A DNA stretch of 64,000 bases, taken from contig MKTY01000014.1 of the NCBI GenBank assembly GCA_001898485.1, positions 1 to 64,000 on the forward strand, read 5' to 3'. The notes under the pieces are model-generated. The model worked only from the letters and a program-made list of their open reading frames with translations, did no database searches and was not told the origin of the DNA. The position numbers and the translations under genes are program-made. Shown piece by piece: positions 58,928 through 64,000 of the stretch. The stretch is from Sphingobacteriales bacterium 46-32. GTDB taxonomy: Bacteria; Bacteroidota; Bacteroidia; Chitinophagales; Chitinophagaceae. Each line of letters opens with the position of its first letter. Positions within the stretch are counted from its first letter, which is position 1.

Positions 58928-59264
58928 GAAACAGTACGAAGAAGCTCTAGCCCGGGCATATGAGCTGATGCAGATTGACCTTAAACCCGATTCGAAAGAA
59001 TCTGATGAATTGGAAGTGCTTTCTATCCTGATAAAAGAATATGAGCATGAATATCTCCCGGTGCCTAAGCCTAACCCTATTGAAGCCATCAAATTTCGTC
59101 TCGAGCAGCTTAATATGTCAGAGGCTGAGTTGTCTGATATATTAGGTTACCGATCCCGGAAGTCGGAAATATTATCCGGCAAGCGTAAGCTTAATTTGGC
59201 TATGATTCGTAAACTGACGGAAAAATTACAGATACCAGCTGACGTATTGATCCAGGCATACTAA
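58905..59264 (+). CDS. higA: HigA-type antitoxin with XRE DNA-binding domain
   Basis: This 119-residue protein has an N-terminal toxin-binding helical part (YEEALARAYELMQIDL) and a C-terminal HTH (about 60-115; LNMSEAELSDILGYRSRKSE, ILSGKRKLNLAMIRKLTEKL). It should neutralise HigB and repress the pair at the 33-bp palindrome. It overlaps higB by 23 bases, so translation is coupled. Confidence 0.92.
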   Translation: MLRPIKNKKQYEEALARAYELMQIDLKPDSKESDELEVLSILIKEYEHEYLPVPKPNPIEAIKFRLEQLNMSEAELSDILGYRSRKSEILSGKRKLNLAMIRKLTEKLQIPADVLIQAY

Positions 59265-59303
59265 AGTTCAGAAATAGAGGGCCAGTCGTGCACGCTATAA
59301 AGG

Positions 59304-61295
59304 TTATAACTTATACGCCAGCAGTCTCAGCGCATTCAGTACCACCACCAGCGTTGACCCTTCATGGGCTGCAACAGCGGGACCTATATTAGCAACACCC
59401 AGAATAGTAAGTGGAATCAGTAAGGCGACCATACCCAGGCTGATAAAAAGGTTTTGCCGGATGATAGACTTGCTTTTCCGGCTAAGCCCAATGGCAAAAG
59501 GCAGGTTATCGAGCCGGTCGGCCATCAACGCAATATCGGCTGTCTCCAGGGCTACATCACTACCCGCCGCTCCCATAGCAATACCTACCGTGCTTTTCGC
59601 CATTGCGGGTGCATCGTTTACACCATCGCCCACCATGGCCAGTTTATTCTCCTGTTCACGCAAATGGTTGATAGCCGCTACTTTTTCTTCGGGCAACAAA
59701 TCTCCTTTGGCTTCGGTAAGCCCGATCTGTTTGGCAACCGCATCTGCCACACGCTGATTGTCGCCCGTGAGCATTATCATTTTATTAATGCCGGTATTCC
59801 TGAGTTCTTTCAATACTTTAACTGCCTCGGGACGAGGGGTGTCCATCACACCCAGTATACCGATAAAGATATTATCTCTTTGTACGATCATGGTAGTGTT
59901 GCCCTCCTGCTGCATTTGCGACACAGATTGCAGCAGATCGGCAGGAAGAGTGTCTTGTTCATTTCGCTTAAACAATTCGGCGTTGCCGATCACCACGCGC
60001 TGACCTTTATACGTAGCCTCCACACCTTTGCCCATCACTGCTTTCAGATTACCGGCTTCACCGATATCGATGCCGTTTATTTTTTTCATACCATCTTTTA
60101 CAATAGCGGCAGCCAGAGGATGATCGCTAAGCCGTTCAACTGCAATGACGGTTGTAAGCAGCTCAGTTTCGCTCACACCATTCATCGTAACGATTGCATT
60201 CAGCCTGGGTTTCCCTTCGGTGAGGGTACCGGTTTTGTCGAAGGCCAGCGCAGTGAGTGAGCCGAGGTCCTCGAGCGGGCGACCGCCCTTGACCAGTATG
60301 CCCTGTCTGGCAGCCCGCGCCACGCCGCTCAGTACAGCACTCGGCGTGGAGATAGCCAGTGCGCAGGGACTGGCTGCTACCAGCACGGCCATTGACCGGT
60401 AAAAACTCCTGCTGAAAGGTTCATCAACGATCAGGAAGGCAAACAGGAGGGTAATTACCAGCAGGAGCACAGCCGGCACATAATACCGCTCAATTTTTTT
60501 GGTAAACTGCTGGGTAGGCGACTGCTGCTGTTCTGCTTCCTTCACCATCTGTACCACTCTCGACAGTGTGGAGTCTTTGGCTTCTTTCAGTGTTTTGATC
60601 TCCAGTGTGCCCGCACCATTGATTGTGCCGGCAAATACTTTGTGTATGGCCTGAATATTTTTTTCATCAGCACCTGCTGCGTTTTCATCTATCGCAGTCT
60701 TGTCAACGGGAATACTTTCGCCGGTAACAGGTGCCTGGTTCACGGTGCTGTTGCCGGCAACTATCACCGCATCTGCAGGAATCTTGCTATTCGGCTTTAC
60801 AATTACGATATCTCCTTTTTGAAGTTCTTCTACAGCTATTTCGCTCACCTGCCCGTTACGGCGAACGGTAGCCGTTTTAGGGGCAAGGCCAGCCAGCGCT
60901 TCTATTGATTTTCTGGCTTTTTCCATCGCCATGTTTTCGAGCGAATGCCCCAGGCTGAATAAGAAGAGCAGAAGGGCGCCTTCCGGCCATTCGCCCAGTG
61001 CAGCAGCACCGCCTGCTGCTACCAGCATCAGGAAATCGATCTCAAATTTGCCGCGCGCAATACTTTCAACGGCTTCTTTTAAGGCGTAAAATCCACCAAA
61101 GAAATAGGAAGTGATATACGCAATCAGAACCACCCCAAATGCCTCGGCTGCCATTAATTGCTGTATCAGGAATCCCCCTGCCAGAAACAGTCCGCAAAGC
61201 AGCGAAAAGATCAGCTCGGTCCGTTTGCCGAAAAGTCCGCCATGCTCATGGGAGTGTTCTTTTTCCGATGGAGAGTGATTATGTATTTTGCTCAT
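59304..61295 (-). CDS. P1B-4-type heavy-metal ATPase (Co/Zn/Fe exporter)
   Basis: This 663-residue P-type ATPase has an SPC metal motif in TM6 (S309-P310-C311, AVLVAASPCALAIS) rather than CPC, the phosphorylation site DKTGTLTEG with D353, and a C-terminal HEGST (H644) motif. This SPC/HEGx signature defines the P1B-4 group, which moves Co2+, Zn2+ or Fe2+ out of the cytoplasm. The N-terminus has a histidine-rich tail (HNHSPSEKEHSHEHGG) instead of a classical metal-binding domain. It is the last gene of a leftward operon with a UreH/NicO-like protein and RND parts. Confidence 0.92.
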   Translation of the reverse strand: MSKIHNHSPSEKEHSHEHGGLFGKRTELIFSLLCGLFLAGGFLIQQLMAAEAFGVVLIAYITSYFFGGFYALKEAVESIARGKFEIDFLMLVAAGGAAALGEWPEGALLLFLFSLGHSLENMAMEKARKSIEALAGLAPKTATVRRNGQVSEIAVEELQKGDIVIVKPNSKIPADAVIVAGNSTVNQAPVTGESIPVDKTAIDENAAGADEKNIQAIHKVFAGTINGAGTLEIKTLKEAKDSTLSRVVQMVKEAEQQQSPTQQFTKKIERYYVPAVLLLVITLLFAFLIVDEPFSRSFYRSMAVLVAASPCALAISTPSAVLSGVARAARQGILVKGGRPLEDLGSLTALAFDKTGTLTEGKPRLNAIVTMNGVSETELLTTVIAVERLSDHPLAAAIVKDGMKKINGIDIGEAGNLKAVMGKGVEATYKGQRVVIGNAELFKRNEQDTLPADLLQSVSQMQQEGNTTMIVQRDNIFIGILGVMDTPRPEAVKVLKELRNTGINKMIMLTGDNQRVADAVAKQIGLTEAKGDLLPEEKVAAINHLREQENKLAMVGDGVNDAPAMAKSTVGIAMGAAGSDVALETADIALMADRLDNLPFAIGLSRKSKSIIRQNLFISLGMVALLIPLTILGVANIGPAVAAHEGSTLVVVLNALRLLAYKL

Positions 61296-61298
61296 GAT

Positions 61299-61913
61299 TT
61301 AATGAATAAAGAATGATAAAATGCCGGTTGCTATCAGGATGCCGCCGGTTATGATCCCCGCATTGTGCTCCAGCTTATGCCAGTTGAGTCGCAGCATACC
61401 CTTATAGGCAACTCTTACCCAGATCAGCATACCCGAGATGGATATGGTGGAATAGAGTAGGGCGATGATGATAAACTGATGCCAGCCATTATTACCCGCT
61501 ACCAGGAAATAGGCTTCTATTTCCATGCAGGGCGAAAGAAACATGGCAATGACAAGACTGATCAGTAACCCCTTTTTACTCTTTGTATTGAGCTGTTTTT
61601 CGTTTACATGAAAATGATGATGGGTATAATGCTGACGGATAAAATAAAGCCCCATCAGTATCAGTATGGCGGAACCGATGATACGGGAAAAATCTTCTAT
61701 GTAACCAGCCAGCTGGTTGCCAATAAGTGCCAGCAGCAGACCTATTACTACAGTGCTCAGCACATGCGCCAACCCGCTGATGAAGGTGATACGGGTCGTT
61801 TCTGCGAGGCTCCAGCCTTCCTTACGTCCAATAGCCAGTACCGGCAACCAGTGATTGGGTATAATGGCATGAAGCAGGCTGATCAGGAAACTTCCAATTA
61901 GCAACGAGGTCAT
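61299..61913 (-). CDS. UreH/NicO-like integral membrane metal transporter
   Basis: This 204-residue protein has six membrane spans and the motifs LHAIIPNHWLPVLAIGRKEG and ITFISGLAHVLSTVVIGLLL, as in the UreH/NicO/RcnA-like group. A histidine-rich cytoplasmic loop (HYTHHHFH) may bind metal. Its gene ends 3 bases before the P1B-4 ATPase start, so it probably handles the same ion (cobalt, nickel or zinc) as the ATPase. The direction of transport is not decided by sequence. Confidence 0.75.
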   Translation of the reverse strand: MTSLLIGSFLISLLHAIIPNHWLPVLAIGRKEGWSLAETTRITFISGLAHVLSTVVIGLLLALIGNQLAGYIEDFSRIIGSAILILMGLYFIRQHYTHHHFHVNEKQLNTKSKKGLLISLVIAMFLSPCMEIEAYFLVAGNNGWHQFIIIALLYSTISISGMLIWVRVAYKGMLRLNWHKLEHNAGIITGGILIATGILSFFIH

Positions 61914-61943
61914 AGTTTGAATTTACGAAGAACAGGAATAAGG

Positions 61944-63146
61944 TTAATGTTCATGCCCGCCGGCATTTGTAAATTTAGCCATTATAAAAAAAGCCCCTTT
62001 GGTTACGATAGTGGCACCTGGCGGAATTTCTTTCAATGGGGTTATCTCCGTATAACCTACATCGGTTGTGCCCCGGGCAACAGGGATCATTTCAAACCCG
62101 GTTTCACCTTCTTCGTGTTCACCCGTATCTGCAACCGTAATAAAAATAAAATCCTGGCCCTGCATCGTTACAATCGATTCTGTGGGTACAGCGGGGACGG
62201 TTGTCTTTTCAAGACTTATCACTGCAGTTATATTCATGCCATCAATAAGGCCGGTTTTGTCGCCCTGTACTTTGGCGTGTACGGTTACCGCCTTGCTTTC
62301 TCCTTCAAAAGAAGAGCCCAGCGAATAAATCTGCGCATCATACTCTCTGCCGGGGTTGTTGGTAAGCGTGAAATGAATCAGTAGATTTTCCTTTAGTTTC
62401 GGAAGATCCTTTTCATAAACAAACAGATCGAGATGCAGCTGGCTATTGTCTACAATTTCTGCAATTGGAGTAGAAAGATCGATAAAACTACCCATTTCAA
62501 CTTTTACGCTGCTCACTACGCCACTGATAGGACTGGTAATAGATAAAACAGAAATGAGGTTACCGTTGCTGAGTGTGGAAGGGTTAATACCCATTAATCG
62601 TATCTGCTGTTCATAGGTTGATTTGGCGGTACGAAGGGTACGGAGTTCTGTTTCGGCTGCCTGCAGATTTTTTAACGCACCGGCATTGCCCGCATTTAAT
62701 TCTTTTTGCCGCTTCACTTCCAGTTCGGCCAGCCCTATTTTGGCATCCACGCTCAGGTAATTGCTTTGTACCTGCACAAATTCGGGATTGGCAATACTGG
62801 CAATGGTCTGTCCCTTTCTCACAATATCGCCGGGTTGTACAAGCAGCGTTTTTACCACACCACTATACAAGGAGTTGATGGTTGCCTTGTTCTGATTGGG
62901 CACGCGTAGCATACCGGTGGTCTTGAGCGATCGGGTAAGTTGCTTTTGCTCAATGGCGCCAAAGGTTATGCCAATGCTTTTTATCTGCTCTTCTGTAAGC
63001 GTGGTGATTTTCTCATCTGCATGATCTTCTTTTTTTGGGGTTCCATCCGCTTCTTTGGCTGGATCATTTTTTGGCCCGCTACAGGCTACCAGTAGCAGGA
63101 GGTATGGCATAAACAATGCCTGTAAGAAATACTTTTTCATACTCAT
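61944..63146 (-). CDS. RND efflux periplasmic adaptor (membrane-fusion) lipoprotein
   Basis: This 400-residue adaptor has a signal and lipobox (FMPYLLLLVACSG), two lipoyl-like half-motifs (NSLYSGVVKTLLVQPGD, ITSPISGVVSSVKVEMG), an alpha-hairpin (about 115-175), and a beta-barrel and C-terminal domain. It would link an RND pump to the TolC protein encoded directly upstream; their genes abut without a gap (63146/63147). No RND pump gene is seen between adaptor and ATPase, so the pump gene either lies beyond the right edge or is absent. Confidence 0.92.
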   Translation of the reverse strand: MSMKKYFLQALFMPYLLLLVACSGPKNDPAKEADGTPKKEDHADEKITTLTEEQIKSIGITFGAIEQKQLTRSLKTTGMLRVPNQNKATINSLYSGVVKTLLVQPGDIVRKGQTIASIANPEFVQVQSNYLSVDAKIGLAELEVKRQKELNAGNAGALKNLQAAETELRTLRTAKSTYEQQIRLMGINPSTLSNGNLISVLSITSPISGVVSSVKVEMGSFIDLSTPIAEIVDNSQLHLDLFVYEKDLPKLKENLLIHFTLTNNPGREYDAQIYSLGSSFEGESKAVTVHAKVQGDKTGLIDGMNITAVISLEKTTVPAVPTESIVTMQGQDFIFITVADTGEHEEGETGFEMIPVARGTTDVGYTEITPLKEIPPGATIVTKGAFFIMAKFTNAGGHEH

Positions 63147-64000
63147 TTATTGATTGATATAGTAACGGTATCTGATGACGGCCTGATTGTACTGGTTCAG
63201 GTTTTCGAGATAGTTTTTCTGAATGTCGATTGCCTGTGCCAGGAATTGTGACAGTTCGGCAAAACTGATCTCGCCCGACCTGTAAGCGAGCGAAGCAGCG
63301 CTGATAATTTGGTCTGCCTGCCTCAGGCCGGCAGATTCATAAAACAACAACATGCTATTGCTCTTGTCAGCATCCTGCCACAGTTGCAACTGCCGGGTTG
63401 TCCATTGCTGCTGATCGTATTCCAGTTGTTTTTCCTGAAGCAGCTTTTCGGCCCTGGCGGCTTTTACTTTATTGCGATAAGCATTGCTGCCAAAGAGGGG
63501 AAATGCTGCCGTGACCGAAAAGCCGGTAAATGGATCTCCGGCTCCCCATAGTCGCTGACTGAAAAAGCGTCCGGAAAATTCCGGCCTGTTCTCATTGCGG
63601 GTAACAGCAATGCCGGCATTGGCGATCCGGATATGCTGCTGCTGCAATGCAAGCACCGGATGCAGGCTGTCTGTAGTAAGAGGTGGCATGGGTAATTTGA
63701 GTAAAGGCCCCGCCAATGGCAGCACAGGCTCCGTACTATTCAGAGATTGCATAAGCGCCCGTTGCTGGATGCGTATATCATTGCCGATTTGTATAATAAA
63801 TGCCTTCAGTTCAGCCATACGCACATTGGCGGCAATACTGTCAAGGCCGGGACTGTCGCCTGTTTTTACTTTCAGTATCGCTGCTCCGGTCAGGGAAGTA
63901 TAGATGCTGTCCAATTGCTGATAAAGCTGCTGCTTGTTTTGCAGATACCAGAGTTGATAGTACGCAGACCGCACTTCTTTTTTGATCTCTGCATCAATTA
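63147..64000 (-). CDS. TolC-family outer-membrane channel, C-terminal part (cut by window edge)
   Basis: The frame is open to the right edge of the window (reading IDAEIKKEVRSAYYQLWYLQ from 63998 leftward); the GTG at 63974 is not a real start. The visible 284 codons form the second coiled-coil half of an outer-membrane efflux protein (ISFAELSQFLAQAIDIQKNY, LENLNQYNQAVIRYRYYI). It abuts the adaptor gene and belongs to the same metal-efflux operon. The N-terminus and signal peptide are outside the window. Confidence 0.85.
   Translation of the reverse strand, partial: IDAEIKKEVRSAYYQLWYLQNKQQLYQQLDSIYTSLTGAAILKVKTGDSPGLDSIAANVRMAELKAFIIQIGNDIRIQQRALMQSLNSTEPVLPLAGPLLKLPMPPLTTDSLHPVLALQQQHIRIANAGIAVTRNENRPEFSGRFFSQRLWGAGDPFTGFSVTAAFPLFGSNAYRNKVKAARAEKLLQEKQLEYDQQQWTTRQLQLWQDADKSNSMLLFYESAGLRQADQIISAASLAYRSGEISFAELSQFLAQAIDIQKNYLENLNQYNQAVIRYRYYINQ

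Noticed and set aside
59454-60260. 268-codon rightward ORF rich in His/Phe
   Set aside because: It is antisense to the P1B-4 ATPase gene and has no recognisable domain.
61917-62384. 155-codon rightward ORF between the UreH-like and adaptor genes
   Set aside because: It is antisense to the adaptor gene and lacks domain features.

Overview
The window looks like a chromosomal segment of a Bacteroidota bacterium, most probably family Chitinophagaceae. The evidence is two SusC/SusD pairs, a FecI/FecR-type sigma/anti-sigma system with an STN-domain SusC, -7 promoter boxes of the TAnnTTTG type, no clear Shine-Dalgarno sequences, DUF4199, DUF418 and CRTAC1-type proteins, and lineage-typical low-complexity intergenic repeats. 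Base composition is near-balanced, except for an A/T-rich block at about 23.1-27.7 kb.

Layout. 0.1-9.8 kb: an ECF sigma factor, a divergent FecR, an STN-type SusC/SusD pair, a GH29 alpha-L-fucosidase and an AraC regulator, which together look like a small glycan-use locus. 10.1-19.6 kb: a second SusC/SusD pair, an FG-GAP/ASPIC-UnbV (CRTAC1) protein and a vanadium haloperoxidase/PAP2 protein. 19.6-22.6 kb: a DUF418 membrane protein and an archaeal-type AAA ATPase preceded by two large palindromes. 22.76-28.15 kb: a tRNA-Asp gene whose 3' part plus terminator is repeated about 5 kb downstream as a tandem array; between the copies lie a broken PD-(D/E)XK-type gene and a 1246-residue protein that I read as HNH + TPR + GreA/B-C-like + PIN. 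This island is the best candidate for an unusual conflict or defence system. 28.5-38.4 kb: a secreted protein of EreA/ChaN-like aspect, a LytS/LytTR two-component pair, a Ca2+/H+ antiporter, a MacB-like permease, a methyltransferase, a second ECF sigma factor followed by a stub of an anti-sigma gene, and an XRE regulator behind a strongly structured leader. 38.5-46.6 kb: lepA, then a convergent CusABC-type metal efflux operon with a small exported protein at its head. 46.8-54.7 kb: a leftward run with an exported protein, GDP-heptose biosynthesis genes (fused HddC-GmhB, GmhA, HddA), two glycosyltransferases, DUF4199 and a dihydroorotase homologue lacking catalytic residues. 54.9-59.3 kb: PhnA, an SDR-like protein lacking its catalytic pair, a RaiA/HPF-like factor, an APH-fold kinase and a HigBA toxin-antitoxin. 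59.3-64.0 kb: a second leftward metal-resistance operon (P1B-4 ATPase, UreH/NicO-like protein, RND adaptor, TolC-family protein cut by the window edge).

Intergenic spaces are unusually rich in short tandem repeats of several families (AGCACAT-type, TGACAGT-type, TATAAAG-type, GAAGGTA-type, a 15-bp and a 47-bp unit). Some families recur at distant places in both orientations. All functional calls come from reading the sequence and from recalled family knowledge; no database search was run.
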